Part shown: piece after piece, positions 17,636 through 26,343 of the stretch | Position numbering within the stretch: the stretch's first letter is position 1 | Layout of the letters: each line of letters opens with the position of its first letter | Source of the DNA: Butyricimonas synergistica DSM 23225 | Lineage (GTDB): Bacteria; Bacteroidota; Bacteroidia; Bacteroidales; Marinifilaceae | Length of the DNA: 64,000 nucleotides | Assembly: GCF_000379665.1 (NCBI RefSeq) | Contig: NZ_KB903359.1 | Span: 221,998-285,997, forward strand | Reading direction: 5' to 3' | Program-made: the position numbers and the translations under genes | The notes under the pieces: model-generated | Told to the model about the DNA's origin: nothing | Databases searched by the model: none | What the model saw: the letters and a program-made list of their open reading frames with translations, nothing else

Positions 17636-18223
17636 TTATATATTAAGCGTGATGGTAGGTACCCTGAACAGGAGCATGAGCAACCGCTGGATAATCATCG
17701 GCGATACGACGAGCAGTAGCCCCGCTATGATAAGGGTACTCTTGCGGAGTTGTACGTTCAGACGGCTCATTTGGTTTATCCCGATGTAGAGCGTGCGGAG
17801 GCAAAGCAGGCTGAGCAAGCCCAGCAACTGGCTGAAAAAGCCGTCGGGCATTCCTTCCGAGAGGCAATGGAACACGATGAATATTGCCGAACAGTAGACC
17901 GACAGCCGGAGTGCCACGTTGTTGGCTTCGGCGATCTTGTCGGTGAGGTATTCGCGGGTGATGCGGTACGTGAGGTATGCCCCGCCAACGGAGGTAGCGA
18001 AGGTGATGGCGGCTGTCAAGAGGGCGTAGAGGGGGGGCGTGTGCAATAGCTGTAAAACTAGGGTACAGGCGGAACTGGTTAGGGTTAGGGGTACGAGGTA
18101 TCCCCGGAAGACTTCGGCTCCTGCGATGTCTTCCCGTTTCACGGCTTGCCACTCAGTGTCCGGGTGGAACAGCATTTCCCGTGTTCTGGCGTATATGCCC
18201 TTGAAATTCGCTCTTTTCATCAT
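17636..18223 (-). CDS. Yip1-family integral membrane protein
   Basis: 195 residues with about five hydrophobic segments (near residues 42-60, 64-85, 105-120, 130-148, 162-185). The N-terminal [26 protein letters not shown] is typical of bacterial Yip1-domain proteins next to smpB in Bacteroidota. Function unknown. Two ATGs (18223, 18220) are possible starts. A -7 element only 5 bp upstream (18228-18235) means the message is leaderless or nearly so. Confidence 0.8.
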   Translation of the reverse strand: MMKRANFKGIYARTREMLFHPDTEWQAVKREDIAGAEVFRGYLVPLTLTSSACTLVLQLLHTPPLYALLTAAITFATSVGGAYLTYRITREYLTDKIAEANNVALRLSVYCSAIFIVFHCLSEGMPDGFFSQLLGLLSLLCLRTLYIGINQMSRLNVQLRKSTLIIAGLLLVVSPMIIQRLLMLLFRVPTITLNI

Positions 18224-18227
18224 ACCG

Positions 18228-18235
18228 CAAAAGTA
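18228..18235 (-). promoter_or_regulatory. -7 element of the yip1-like/smpB unit
   Basis: The complement reads TACTTTTG (TAnnTTTG). Its position implies transcription starting at or within a few bases of the ATG at 18223/18220. Confidence 0.6.
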
Positions 18236-18391
18236 CGAATTAATTTTAGATTTAATAAATTCTGTGATTTATTGATTGCCGATTCTGTGATTCTAATATT
18301 GAATGAATAAATCGTGATAATATTGTAACATATTTTTCTTTAATTTCGTTAGTGTTAAACGTGAGAAAGTTTAGCGAAAAGCGATCGCTGC

Positions 18392-18557
18392 GGGGAATTG
18401 CCTGCTGCAACGGGTGGAAAGATCATATCGCCGCAGAGCATCGCCATTGCGACTTCCGCTTGCGACCAGCAAGGGCAGGAGGGTAGCATTGAAGGCGGCT
18501 ATCCCTTACGTGCTGGTTTACGTGGTGATTACCGGGGTGGTGTATTTTTTTGCGTGA
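18392..18557 (+). pseudogene. C-terminal stump of an L-lactate permease gene
   Basis: The translated sequence ELPAATGGKIISPQSIAIAT, then SACDQQGQEGS, is the conserved segment near the C-terminus of LctP/LldP lactate permeases (GKMISPQSIA-type). A frameshift near 18490 then moves to KAAIPYVLVYVVITGVVYFF followed by Ala and a stop, the last membrane helix. Everything upstream (more than 400 residues) is missing. It lies 43 bp in front of lutA, the usual place of a lactate permease in lut operons, so the operon has lost its transporter. Confidence 0.72.
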
Positions 18558-18599
18558 TGGGAAAACCGGAAAATGAAACTTGTAACTAATTATTATATT

Positions 18600-19337
18600 A
18601 TGAAGATAGGATTATTTATACCCTGTTATATTAATGCGATCTACCCGAACGTGGGAGTAGCGTCGTACAAGTTATTGAAGTCGCTGGGATTGGATGTCGA
18701 TTACCCGCTGGATCAGACGTGCTGCGGGCAACCCATGGCGAACGGAGGTTTCCAGAAGGATTCCGCGAAGTTGGCGGAACGGATGGAGCGGTTGTTCGAG
18801 AAGTATGATTACGTGGTGGGGCCTTCGGCAAGTTGTGTGGTTTTCGTGAAAGAGCATTACCCGACGTTGCTGCACAAGGAGGAACACGCTTGTATCAGCA
18901 GCCGGATATTTGAGATTTGCGAGTTCCTGCACGACGTGGTGAAGGTCGAAAAGCTGAATGCCCGTTTCCCGCACAAGGTGAGCATTCATAACAGTTGCCA
19001 CGGCGAGCGGTTGTTGCACTTGTCGTCGCCGAGCGAGCTGGTGATCCCTCGCTATTCGAAGTTGAAGGATCTGTTGTCGCTGGTGAAGGACGTGGAGGTG
19101 TTCGAGCCGAAACGGGTGGACGAGTGCTGTGGTTTCGGGGGAATGTTTGCAGTGGAGGAAGCGGCGACATCCGTGTGTATGGGGCAGGACAAGGTGCATG
19201 ACCATATGTCTACCGGGGCGGAATACATCACGGGAGCCGACAGTTCGTGCCTGATGCACATGGAAGGTATCATTCGCCGGGAGAAGTTGCCGATCAAGAC
19301 GATACACGTGGCGGAGATATTAAGTAATGGTTTGTAA
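18600..19337 (+). CDS. lutA: L-lactate utilisation protein A
   Basis: 245 residues from the ATG at 18600 (MKIGLFIPCYINAIYPNVG); the 9-codon upstream extension is not family-like. LutA is the subunit with two cysteine-rich CCG domains: TCCGQPMANGGF in the first, then HNSCHGERL and ECCGFGGMFAVEE in the second, with SSCLMHMEG at the end. With LutB and LutC it oxidises L-lactate to pyruvate in the cytoplasm, passing electrons on through iron-sulfur centres. First gene of lutABC; lutB starts 20 bp downstream. Confidence 0.95.
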   Translation: MKIGLFIPCYINAIYPNVGVASYKLLKSLGLDVDYPLDQTCCGQPMANGGFQKDSAKLAERMERLFEKYDYVVGPSASCVVFVKEHYPTLLHKEEHACISSRIFEICEFLHDVVKVEKLNARFPHKVSIHNSCHGERLLHLSSPSELVIPRYSKLKDLLSLVKDVEVFEPKRVDECCGFGGMFAVEEAATSVCMGQDKVHDHMSTGAEYITGADSSCLMHMEGIIRREKLPIKTIHVAEILSNGL

Positions 19338-19357
19338 ATAATGTAAATCTATATATT

Positions 19358-20722
19358 ATGAGTTCACACGCGAAAGCAGCCAAGAAGTTTATCGCGGATA
19401 GGGAGAGGACGGCGTGGCATGACCAGGCACTCTATTTCGTCCGGGAGAAAAGGGATAAGATGGCGCATGATGTGTCCGAGTGGGAGGAATTGCGGGAGAT
19501 GGCTAGCCGGATGAAGCGGCACACGATCAGTAATCTGGCGTATTACCTCGATATGTTCGAGCGGAACGCCACGGCGAACGGGATACACGTGCATTGGGCG
19601 AAGGATGCCGAGGAGCATAACCGTATCGTGTACGAGATCATACAGAAACACGGGGGTAAAAACTTGGTGAAGAGTAAGTCAATGTTATCGGAAGAATGTG
19701 GATTGACGCCCTACCTGAAGGCTCGGGGAGTGGATGCCGTGGAGTCGGATTTGGGGGAACGGATCATGCAGTTGATGGGGATGCCGCCCAGCCATATAGT
19801 GCTTCCCGCTATTCATGTGAGGCGGGAGGAGGTGGGAAAGGTGTTCGAGAAGGAGTTGCACACGGAGCCGGGGAACAGTGACCCGACTTACCTGACGCAT
19901 GCCGCTCGTGCTGCTTTGCGGGAAAAGTTTCTGCATGCGGATATTGCCATGACGGGGGTCAATTTTGCCGTGGCTTCGTCGGGGGCTTTCGTGGTCTGCA
20001 CGAACGAGGGGAATGCCGATATGGGTACTTCTTTCCCGAAGGTGCATATCGCCATCATGGGATTGGAGAAAGTGATCCCGGATTACGGGGCGTTGTCGTT
20101 GTATATTCGTTTACTAGCTCGTTCGGCGACTGGGCAACCCTCGACGACTTATACCTCGCATTACAAGAAACCGGTGGAGGGGCAGGAGATGCACGTGGTG
20201 ATCGTGGATAACGGGCGTTCTGATATCCTGGCTTGCACGGAACACGTGAATATGTTGAAGTGCATCCGCTGCGGGTCGTGTATCAACACGTGCCCGGTGT
20301 ACCGCCGTACGGGCGGGTATTCTTACTCCTATTTTATCCCGGGACCGGTCGGGATAAACCTGGGGATGCTGAAGTCTCCGGAGAAATACTCGGGTAACGT
20401 GTCGGCTTGTTCGCTGTGTTATTCCTGCTCGAACGTGTGCCCGGTGAAGATCGACTTGGCGGAGCAAATCTACAAGTGGCGGCAGAATCTGGCACCGCTG
20501 CATCTTGCCGCCCCGTCGAAGAAGTTCATGGAAAAGGGCATGAAGTTCGTGATGGAGCATCCCGGTCTGTTCTACCCGGCAATAAAAGCCGGACGGATTG
20601 CGGAGAAAATGCCTCGCTTCGTGCTATATAACAGCCTCGACGCGTGGGGTATCGGGCGGGAATTACCACAATTTGCCGAAGAAACATTTAATGCAATGTG
20701 GAAGAAAGGAAAAATGAAATGA
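19358..20722 (+). CDS. lutB: L-lactate utilisation iron-sulfur protein B
   Basis: 454 residues. The N-terminal LUD domain spans about residues 60-295 (VHWAKDAEEHN, NFAVASSGAFVVCTNEGNA). Two 4Fe-4S motifs follow: CIRCGSCINTCPVYRRTGGY near 305 and CSLCYSCSNVCPVKIDLAEQ near 350. The C-terminal DUF3390-like segment is present (KFMEKGMKFVMEHPGLF). It is the electron-transfer subunit of the LutABC complex. There is no frameshift, and all eight cluster cysteines are in place. Confidence 0.96.
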   Translation: MSSHAKAAKKFIADRERTAWHDQALYFVREKRDKMAHDVSEWEELREMASRMKRHTISNLAYYLDMFERNATANGIHVHWAKDAEEHNRIVYEIIQKHGGKNLVKSKSMLSEECGLTPYLKARGVDAVESDLGERIMQLMGMPPSHIVLPAIHVRREEVGKVFEKELHTEPGNSDPTYLTHAARAALREKFLHADIAMTGVNFAVASSGAFVVCTNEGNADMGTSFPKVHIAIMGLEKVIPDYGALSLYIRLLARSATGQPSTTYTSHYKKPVEGQEMHVVIVDNGRSDILACTEHVNMLKCIRCGSCINTCPVYRRTGGYSYSYFIPGPVGINLGMLKSPEKYSGNVSACSLCYSCSNVCPVKIDLAEQIYKWRQNLAPLHLAAPSKKFMEKGMKFVMEHPGLFYPAIKAGRIAEKMPRFVLYNSLDAWGIGRELPQFAEETFNAMWKKGKMK

Positions 20723-20840
20723 TTTTAGATTTTAAATTGTAAATTTTAAATTGAATAATTGAAGTTTACGAGTATTCTTGTTATTGTCTGTCGAGAGTTT
20801 TTTAATCTAAGATCTAAAATTTAAAATCTAAAATTAGGTT

Positions 20841-21431
20841 ATGGGTAGTAAAGAAGAAATATTTGCAAGGATAAAGGCGCATGGCGTCGATCAGGTGGAA
20901 CGTCCGGAGATGACGTTTACACCGTTGACTTTTCCCGAACCGCTGGTGCAGTTCGAGAAGATTCTGAAAGCGGTGGGGGCGAATTACGTGTTGCTGGAAA
21001 AGGGGCAGGACGTGAACGAGGCTATCCGGAAGGCGTACCCGGAGGCGAAGACGATCGCTTCCAATTTGCCGGAGGTTACTTGTGCAACGGTGAATCCCGA
21101 TAAACTGGATGATCCCCGGGAGTTGAACGGCACGGATGTGGGGGTGATTCGAGGAGAGTTCGGGGTGCTGGAAAACGGGATGGTGTGGATTAATCAACAT
21201 ACCCGTTATAAAGCGTTGTTTTTTATCGCCGAGGCGCTGGTGGTTTTGCTGGATCGTAATGAGTTGGTGAATAATATGCATGAGGCTTATGCCCGCCCCG
21301 ATTTTGATGATTACGGTTACGGGTGCTTTATCGCCGGTCCCTCGAAGACTGCCGATATCGAGCAGGCTCTAGTCATCGGGGCTCACGGGGCAAGAGGGGT
21401 GACGGTGATTCTTCAGCACCCTCCTTTATAA
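20841..21431 (+). CDS. lutC: L-lactate utilisation protein C (LUD domain)
   Basis: 196 residues forming one LUD domain: MGSKEEIFARIKAHG start, CATVNPDKLDDPRELNG, GVIRGEFGVLENGMVWIN, and the closing FIAGPSKTADIEQALVIGAH with GARGVTVILQ, typical of LutC/YkgG proteins. The 118-bp gap from lutB contains repeated ATCTAAA tracts ending 5 bp before the ATG. The convergent small membrane protein gene ends 5 bp after its stop. Confidence 0.95.
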   Translation: MGSKEEIFARIKAHGVDQVERPEMTFTPLTFPEPLVQFEKILKAVGANYVLLEKGQDVNEAIRKAYPEAKTIASNLPEVTCATVNPDKLDDPRELNGTDVGVIRGEFGVLENGMVWINQHTRYKALFFIAEALVVLLDRNELVNNMHEAYARPDFDDYGYGCFIAGPSKTADIEQALVIGAHGARGVTVILQHPPL

Positions 21432-21435
21432 TTAT

Positions 21436-21678
21436 TTATTCTTCTTCCTTCTTCCCCGCCTCTTTCAAGAAGAAGCGATAGGCGGCGAAGGACACGAGCA
21501 AGGGGAAAAGATAAACTATGCCGGGCGAGAACAGGGCAAAATACCATGGAGCTCCCCATTCCGGGTGGTCTGCAATTTGTATGATTTGGTAACCCACGTG
21601 GACGATGCCGACGCAGAGCAATAGGATAGCGGCAATGCCGAATAGTTTTCTGTTCTTGAGCGCTTTTGTCTTTTCCAT
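21436..21678 (-). CDS. Small two-helix membrane protein
   Basis: 80 residues from the ATG complementary to 21676-21678. Hydrophobic segments cover about residues 13-33 (FGIAAILLLCVGIVHVGYQI) and 43-65 (APWYFALFSPGIVYLFPLLVSF). The ends are basic (MEKTKALKNRK; FFLKEAGKKEEE). I do not recognise a named family; similar short proteins occur in many Bacteroidales. It lies downstream of the sugar permease on the same strand, separated by a 21-bp-arm inverted repeat. Confidence 0.65.
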   Translation of the reverse strand: MEKTKALKNRKLFGIAAILLLCVGIVHVGYQIIQIADHPEWGAPWYFALFSPGIVYLFPLLVSFAAYRFFLKEAGKKEEE

Positions 21679-21699
21679 AAATTTGTTATTTACTTTGGG

Positions 21700-21753
21700 C
21701 AAGTTGCAGGTTACAAGTTTCAAGTTCATTTTAAACTTGTAACCTGCAACTTG
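21700..21753. repeat. Perfect inverted repeat with 21-bp arms
   Basis: Arms 21700-21720 and 21733-21753 are perfectly complementary, with a 12-nt loop. The arm contains GGTTACAAGTTT and its mate AAACTTGTAACC, the same words that occur at 255-283 and 61195-61240, so it belongs to a dispersed repeat family. It sits between two - strand genes, 7 bp past the permease stop, and has no T run. Confidence 0.8.
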
Positions 21754-21760
21754 TAACTAT

Positions 21761-23035
21761 TTATTTACTGTATAAATGTTTGATACCCACCCGGTGACCT
21801 GCCACGGCGAAATAAAGGATAAACAGGTAGCATGGCACTACCATCCAGTATGCGCCTTGGAAGCCCATGCAGGGGGTAAGCGAACCGTATAACATCGGAA
21901 GCAAGGCTCCCCCGGCGATAGCCATGATGAGCAGTGCCGATCCGGTTTTCGTGTGGCGTCCCAAGCCGAAGATGGCAAGCGGGAAGATAGCAGGCCACAT
22001 CAGCGAGTTGGCAAGGCTTAACAAGGTTAAACACCAGATGGATGTGTTAGCCGGAAGAACGGCAGTACATATCCCGAGGATCACGCCTAGGATGGCGCAG
22101 TAAGCTAAAGCTCGTTCTTGGGTGATGTATTTCGGGATGGCGATGATACCGATAATGTAACCGACGATCATGGCGATCATACCGAAGGTCGGGAATACCC
22201 GTGCGGTTTCCATGTTCATATCTAATGATTTGGCGTACCCGATGACCGTGTCGATAGCGATCACCTCGACTCCCACGTAAAGGAACAGGGTGACAATGCC
22301 GATCCACAAGTGCGGAAAACTGAATATGCTTGATTTACCCCCGTGTTGGATGCTGCCTTCTTCTTCTTCCGGATCTTCGATCTGGGGAAGCGGTGAGAAT
22401 CGCACGAATAATGCCAGCACGACGAGCGATACCATAATCACGACGTAAGGCACGATGGATTTCGATGCCAAGAGGTCGAGTTCTGCCGCTTTCTGGATAG
22501 GGTCCATTGTCTTTAGGCTTGCTTCCAGCGCATCGATGTTTTTCAACATGATTGACCCGAGGATAAGCGGGCTGATGGCGCCAGCCACCTTGTTGCAAAT
22601 ACCCATGATGCTCACCCGTTGGGCGGCACTTTCCGGGGCTCCCAGTTCAATCACGTAAGGGTTGGATGCGGTTTGCAGCACGGAAAGCCCGGTACCCATG
22701 ATAAAAAGACCTAACAGAAATAAACCGTAGGTGCGGGTCATAGCCGCGGGGATAAACAACAATGCCCCGACTGCCATCACGAGCAACCCGAGCATCATTC
22801 CGTTTTTGTAGCCTGTCTTGCGCAATACCCATGACGAGGGCAGAGCCATGACAAAGTAGGCAATGTAAAAGGCGAAGGTCACGAGGTAGCTTTGCCACTC
22901 GTGTTGCAGCTCGCAAGCAATTTTAAGATAAGGGATTAGGGTAGCGTTCAACCACGTGACGAACCCGAAAATAAAGAAGAGGATACCGATAATGATAATC
23001 CCCATGCTGTAAGAGTTTTTCTTTTGTTCCATCAT
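21761..23035 (-). CDS. FHS-family sugar:H+ symporter (FucP/GluP-like MFS)
   Basis: 424 residues, about 12 membrane helices. The first helix region ILFFIFGFVTWLNATLIPYL is the FucP/GluP signature, followed by LPSSWVLRKTGYKNGM and GLSVLQTASNPYVIELG, which includes the conserved N-P-Y. It imports a hexose across the inner membrane by proton symport. The exact sugar is unknown because no catabolic gene sits next to it. Start: ATG complementary to 23033-23035 or the next one; the TTG before them is not needed. The terminator-like hairpin at 23150-23181 lies upstream, not downstream. Confidence 0.92.
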   Translation of the reverse strand: MMEQKKNSYSMGIIIIGILFFIFGFVTWLNATLIPYLKIACELQHEWQSYLVTFAFYIAYFVMALPSSWVLRKTGYKNGMMLGLLVMAVGALLFIPAAMTRTYGLFLLGLFIMGTGLSVLQTASNPYVIELGAPESAAQRVSIMGICNKVAGAISPLILGSIMLKNIDALEASLKTMDPIQKAAELDLLASKSIVPYVVIMVSLVVLALFVRFSPLPQIEDPEEEEGSIQHGGKSSIFSFPHLWIGIVTLFLYVGVEVIAIDTVIGYAKSLDMNMETARVFPTFGMIAMIVGYIIGIIAIPKYITQERALAYCAILGVILGICTAVLPANTSIWCLTLLSLANSLMWPAIFPLAIFGLGRHTKTGSALLIMAIAGGALLPMLYGSLTPCMGFQGAYWMVVPCYLFILYFAVAGHRVGIKHLYSK

Positions 23036-23149
23036 CAACTAATTAAAAAAATACATAAACACGTAAACACATAAGAATCCTACAAAGTTATTAATTTTTG
23101 ATAATGCTGGATGAAATTGTAGGATTTTATTGTTCGAAGAGGGGAGAAT

Positions 23150-23181
23150 AATAAAACGAGGCAGTCGAAACAGCCTCGTTT
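23150..23181 (-). terminator. Intrinsic terminator of the decayed region
   Basis: Perfect 9-bp stem AAACGAGGC/GCCTCGTTT (23154-23162 with 23173-23181) with a 10-nt loop, followed on the - strand by TTATT. It lies 36 bp after the stop of the thioredoxin-like remnant. Confidence 0.65.
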
Positions 23182-23216
23182 ACAATTAATCTAATAAAGA
23201 AAAATAGAGATGTTAG

Positions 23217-23330
23217 TTAGTGTGTTTTCGCTAATTCTGATTCCAGTTCATCGCTATCATGTCCGGAGAAAATGATATTTCCCGCGGGATCGATGAACAA
23301 GAATGTCGGTATAGATAAGGAGTGCTTCCC
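23217..23330 (-). pseudogene. Remnant of a thioredoxin-like protein (C-terminus)
   Basis: The last 38 codons read KHSLSIPTFLFIDPAGNIIF, then SGHDSDELESELAKTH and a stop. S-I-P-T-F is the cis-proline loop of the thioredoxin/TlpA fold, followed by the last strand pair and helix. The CxxC half of the domain is absent; upstream is sigma-factor-like sequence in another frame. The terminator still follows. Confidence 0.6.
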
Positions 23331-23334
23331 TTGT

Positions 23335-23430
23335 AATTACGAAGTTTGGCGTACCTCTCTTTTTTTAGTGATTTGACAGAATTGACAGAAATACCCGGTG
23401 TGTTGGCTATTTCCTGGTTTCCCATTCTTT
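23335..23430 (-). pseudogene. Remnant of an ECF sigma factor (region 4)
   Basis: Reads RMGNQEIANTPGISVNSVKS then LKKERYAKLRNYK, matching sigma-70 region 4.2 of ECF factors (xxEIAxxLGISxxTVKxxxxRAxxxLR). Regions 2 and the start are missing. It is joined directly to the thioredoxin remnant, as expected if a deletion fused two former genes. Confidence 0.5.
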
Positions 23431-23711
23431 TATCACGTCTTTGAAATGGGGGGGGAGTGCGTTGGAAAATCACGAGGAGTGTAGTGTGTAATAATGTAAA
23501 TAAAACATATGCATGACTGGTATTTGATTTATATCATCTCCCATTCAACTCCTATTTTAATAGGAAGTTAATAGCAAATAATTAGGATATGAAAACGTTA
23601 TTCTACAAATAAGATATATATAAAATTTATTAGCTCTCTCTCTCTTTAGTAGGAATACATAAGGATTTCTTCTTTATTTCATGTGGAGGTCTATGGTGTC
23701 TCCTTTTTTTG
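23431..23711. other. AT-rich spacer before cmk
   Basis: No gene visible. Contains a short palindrome (CCTATTTTAATAGG near 23552) and a CT-rich tract (gctctctctctcttt, 23632-23647). Confidence 0.4.
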
Positions 23712-23719
23712 TATCTTCG
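23712..23719 (+). promoter_or_regulatory. Likely -7 element of the cmk operon
   Basis: TATCTTCG, one mismatch from TAnnTTTG, 24 bp before the cmk ATG. No convincing -33 element. Confidence 0.45.
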
Positions 23720-23742
23720 CCATTCGAATAGATTTGATAAAG

Positions 23743-24444
23743 ATGAAAAAGAAAGGTTTGATAGTTGCCGTGGACGGGCATTCTTCGACAGGGAAGAGCA
23801 CGGTGTCCAAGATTTTGGCGGCACGTTTAGGATATACTTATATTGATACGGGGGCGATGTACCGGATCGTGACGTTGAAGGCAATGCGGGACGGGTTAAT
23901 CCGTGACGGCAAGGTGGACGACGAGGGGTTGAAACGGGTGCTCCCGACGATCGTTTTCGGTTTTAAATATGATGAAGGGAAGCGGCGTTACGAGTCGTAC
24001 ATGGATGGGGAGTACGTGGAAGCGGCGATCCGGGGAATGGATGTGTCCGGTAACGTGAGCGTGGTTGCCGCGTTGCCTTACGTGCGGGAGTTGTTGGTGG
24101 AGAAGCAGCGGGAGATGGCACGCGAGGGGGGAGTGATCATGGACGGACGGGACATCGGCAGCGTGGTATTCCCGAACGCTGAAGTGAAGTTTTTCATGAC
24201 GGCGAGTCCCGAGGTGCGTGCCGAGCGGCGTTACAAAGAGTTGACGGAGAAGGGCGAGCGGGTGACTTACGAGGAGGTGGAGGCGAACGTGCGGAAGCGG
24301 GATTATATTGACGAACACCGGGAAACTGCCCCGCTGGTGCGGGTGCCGGATGCCGTGTTGATTGATAATAGCGATATGACGGTGGAGGAAGAAGTGGAGA
24401 AGATGATACAGATCATTCGTTCAAGATATGAGAGTAGAGATTGA
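23743..24444 (+). CDS. cmk: Cytidylate kinase
   Basis: 233 residues from the ATG at 23743; the upstream in-frame extension overlaps the promoter and is not family-like. Phosphorylates (d)CMP to (d)CDP with ATP. Motifs: P-loop VDGHSSTGKSTVSK, YIDTGAMYR, MDGRDIGSVVFPNAEVKFFM with the conserved GRDIG, and ASPEVRAERRYKEL. The first glycine of the P-loop is preceded by D, as usual for bacterial Cmk. Its 3' end overlaps ispH by 17 bp, so translation is probably coupled. The arrangement cmk-ispH-pfkA recurs in Bacteroidales. Confidence 0.96.
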   Translation: MKKKGLIVAVDGHSSTGKSTVSKILAARLGYTYIDTGAMYRIVTLKAMRDGLIRDGKVDDEGLKRVLPTIVFGFKYDEGKRRYESYMDGEYVEAAIRGMDVSGNVSVVAALPYVRELLVEKQREMAREGGVIMDGRDIGSVVFPNAEVKFFMTASPEVRAERRYKELTEKGERVTYEEVEANVRKRDYIDEHRETAPLVRVPDAVLIDNSDMTVEEEVEKMIQIIRSRYESRD

Positions 24445-25288
24445 TGAAAATTCCGGTTTCTGTTTCGGTGTGGTGAACGCCATTGCCAAGGCGGAAGAAG
24501 AGTTGCAAAGGGGAGAGCTTTACTGCATCGGGGACATCGTGCATAACAGCCGTGAAGTTGACCGCTTGAAGGGGTTGGGATTGCGGACGATAGACCACGA
24601 GGCATTTGCCGGGTTGAAAGATTGCCGGGTGTTGTTCCGGGCGCATGGAGAACCGCCGAGTTCTTACGTGTTGGCGAAGGAGAACGGTATCGAAGTTATT
24701 GACGCTTCGTGTCCCGTGGTATTAAATTTGCAGCAGAAGATTCGGGCGGCATACGAACGGGTGAAAGTGAATGGCGGGCAGGTGGTGATCTACGGGAAGC
24801 GGGGGCATGCCGAGGTGAACGGGCTGGTGGCACAGACGAACGGGGAAGCGCTGGTCGTGGAGCGGGAGGAAGATTTGGGGGGAATTGATTTCTCGCAACC
24901 GGTGATCCTGTTCTCGCAGACGACGAAGAGCCTCGATGGGTTCAAGCGAATCGTGGAGCTGGTGCGGGAAAATGCCCGGGGTAGTGTGGAGGTGAACGAC
25001 ACGATTTGCCGCAAGGTGGCTAACCGGATACCACAGTTGAGGGAGTTCGCCGTGCAGCATGACGTGGTATTGTTCGTGAGCGGGGAAAAAAGTTCTAACG
25101 GCAAACAATTGTTCGCCGTGTGCCGGGAAGTGAACCCGAGAACCTATTTCGTGCAGGGAGTAGACGACTTGCGGGCTGACATGTTCGAGGGAGCGGAAAG
25201 CGTCGGAATCAGCGGGGCGACCTCTACACCGAGATGGGTGATGGAAGAGATACAATTTTCAATTAATACGAGTTATGGGAAAGATTAA
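24428..25288 (+). CDS. ispH: 4-hydroxy-3-methylbut-2-enyl diphosphate reductase
   Basis: 286 residues. Last step of the MEP isoprenoid pathway, producing IPP and DMAPP by a 4Fe-4S cluster. The three cluster cysteines lie in SGFCFGV (residue 12), DASCPVV (near 97) and NDTICRKV (near 190). Also seen: [39 protein letters not shown] and [15 protein letters not shown]. Starts inside cmk and overlaps pfkA by 14 bp, giving a tight three-gene operon. Confidence 0.97.
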   Translation: MRVEIDENSGFCFGVVNAIAKAEEELQRGELYCIGDIVHNSREVDRLKGLGLRTIDHEAFAGLKDCRVLFRAHGEPPSSYVLAKENGIEVIDASCPVVLNLQQKIRAAYERVKVNGGQVVIYGKRGHAEVNGLVAQTNGEALVVEREEDLGGIDFSQPVILFSQTTKSLDGFKRIVELVRENARGSVEVNDTICRKVANRIPQLREFAVQHDVVLFVSGEKSSNGKQLFAVCREVNPRTYFVQGVDDLRADMFEGAESVGISGATSTPRWVMEEIQFSINTSYGKD

Positions 25289-26255
25289 TAAAATAGGTGT
25301 TTTAACCTCGGGAGGGGATGCACCGGGAATGAATGCCGCGATTCGGGCGGTGGTGAGAGCGGCAATATTTAACGGCTGCGAGGCGTATGGGGTTTACGAT
25401 GGCTATGAAGGGTTGATCGAAGGAAATGTGAGAAAATTAGAATCTCATGACGTGAGTAATATCATCCAACGGGGGGGGACGATTCTGAAAACGGCGCGGA
25501 GTGCCGAATTCCGTACCCCGGAGGGGCGAACGAAGGCTTACGAGCAAATGCAGAAGTTGGGGCTGGATGCGCTGGTGGTGATCGGCGGGGATGGAACTTT
25601 CTCGGGAGCCCGTTTGCTATGCCAAGAGCATAACGTGCCTGTCGTGGGGATTCCCGGTACGATAGATAACGATTTGTACGGTACGGATTACACGATCGGG
25701 TACGACACGGCGGTGAATACCGTGGTGGAGGCTGTCGACAAGATACGCGACACGGCGAGCGCTCACAACCGTTTGTTTTTTATCGAGGTGATGGGACGTG
25801 ATGCCGGTTTTATTGCCTTGCGTTCGGCGGTTGCCACGGGTGCGGAAGCGGTGTTGGTGCCGGAGATCGAAACGGACGTGAACGATCTGGACAAGTTCTT
25901 GGAACATGATTATAAACCCCATAAATCGAGCGGTATCGTGATCGTGGCAGAAGGGGATAAGTCGGGAGGGGCTTACACGATCGCGGATAAGATCGCTAAA
26001 AAGCATCCCGAGTATGACGTGCGGGTGACCGTGTTGGGGCATATCCAACGGGGCGGATCGCCTTCGGCATTCGACCGCGTGACGGCAAGTACGCTGGGCG
26101 TGGCAGCCGTGGATGCTTTGCTGGACGACCAGACCAGTATTATGGTGGGTATCATGAACAAGGATATCGTGCATATTCCGTTCAATAAAGCGATCAAGAA
26201 TACCAAACCGTTGAACAATAATTTGTTGGGGTTGACGGAAATTTTGTCCATTTAA
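25275..26255 (+). CDS. pfkA: ATP-dependent 6-phosphofructokinase
   Basis: 326 residues, typical PfkA size. Converts fructose-6-phosphate to fructose-1,6-bisphosphate. Motifs: [20 protein letters not shown] (nucleotide binding), [29 protein letters not shown] with the catalytic PGTIDND loop, [12 protein letters not shown] and [13 protein letters not shown]. The GGDGT motif indicates ATP as donor; PPi-dependent enzymes carry GGDDS. A 22-bp-arm inverted repeat follows the stop and may end the operon. Confidence 0.97.
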   Translation: MGKINKIGVLTSGGDAPGMNAAIRAVVRAAIFNGCEAYGVYDGYEGLIEGNVRKLESHDVSNIIQRGGTILKTARSAEFRTPEGRTKAYEQMQKLGLDALVVIGGDGTFSGARLLCQEHNVPVVGIPGTIDNDLYGTDYTIGYDTAVNTVVEAVDKIRDTASAHNRLFFIEVMGRDAGFIALRSAVATGAEAVLVPEIETDVNDLDKFLEHDYKPHKSSGIVIVAEGDKSGGAYTIADKIAKKHPEYDVRVTVLGHIQRGGSPSAFDRVTASTLGVAAVDALLDDQTSIMVGIMNKDIVHIPFNKAIKNTKPLNNNLLGLTEILSI

Positions 26256-26262
26256 TAATTCT

Positions 26263-26316
26263 GTGATTGCCGATTGAGTGATTAGGCGATTCTTTAATCA
26301 CTGAATCGGCAATCAC
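26263..26316. repeat. Long inverted repeat between pfkA and priA
   Basis: Arms 26263-26284 and 26295-26316 pair over 22 bp with one mismatch and a 10-nt loop. Arm words GATTGCCGATT and AATCACTGAATC also occur near 18270, 26320 and 39655, so this is a family. No T run follows. Confidence 0.8.
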
Positions 26317-26343
26317 TAAATCACTGAATAATTGTAATTCGTT

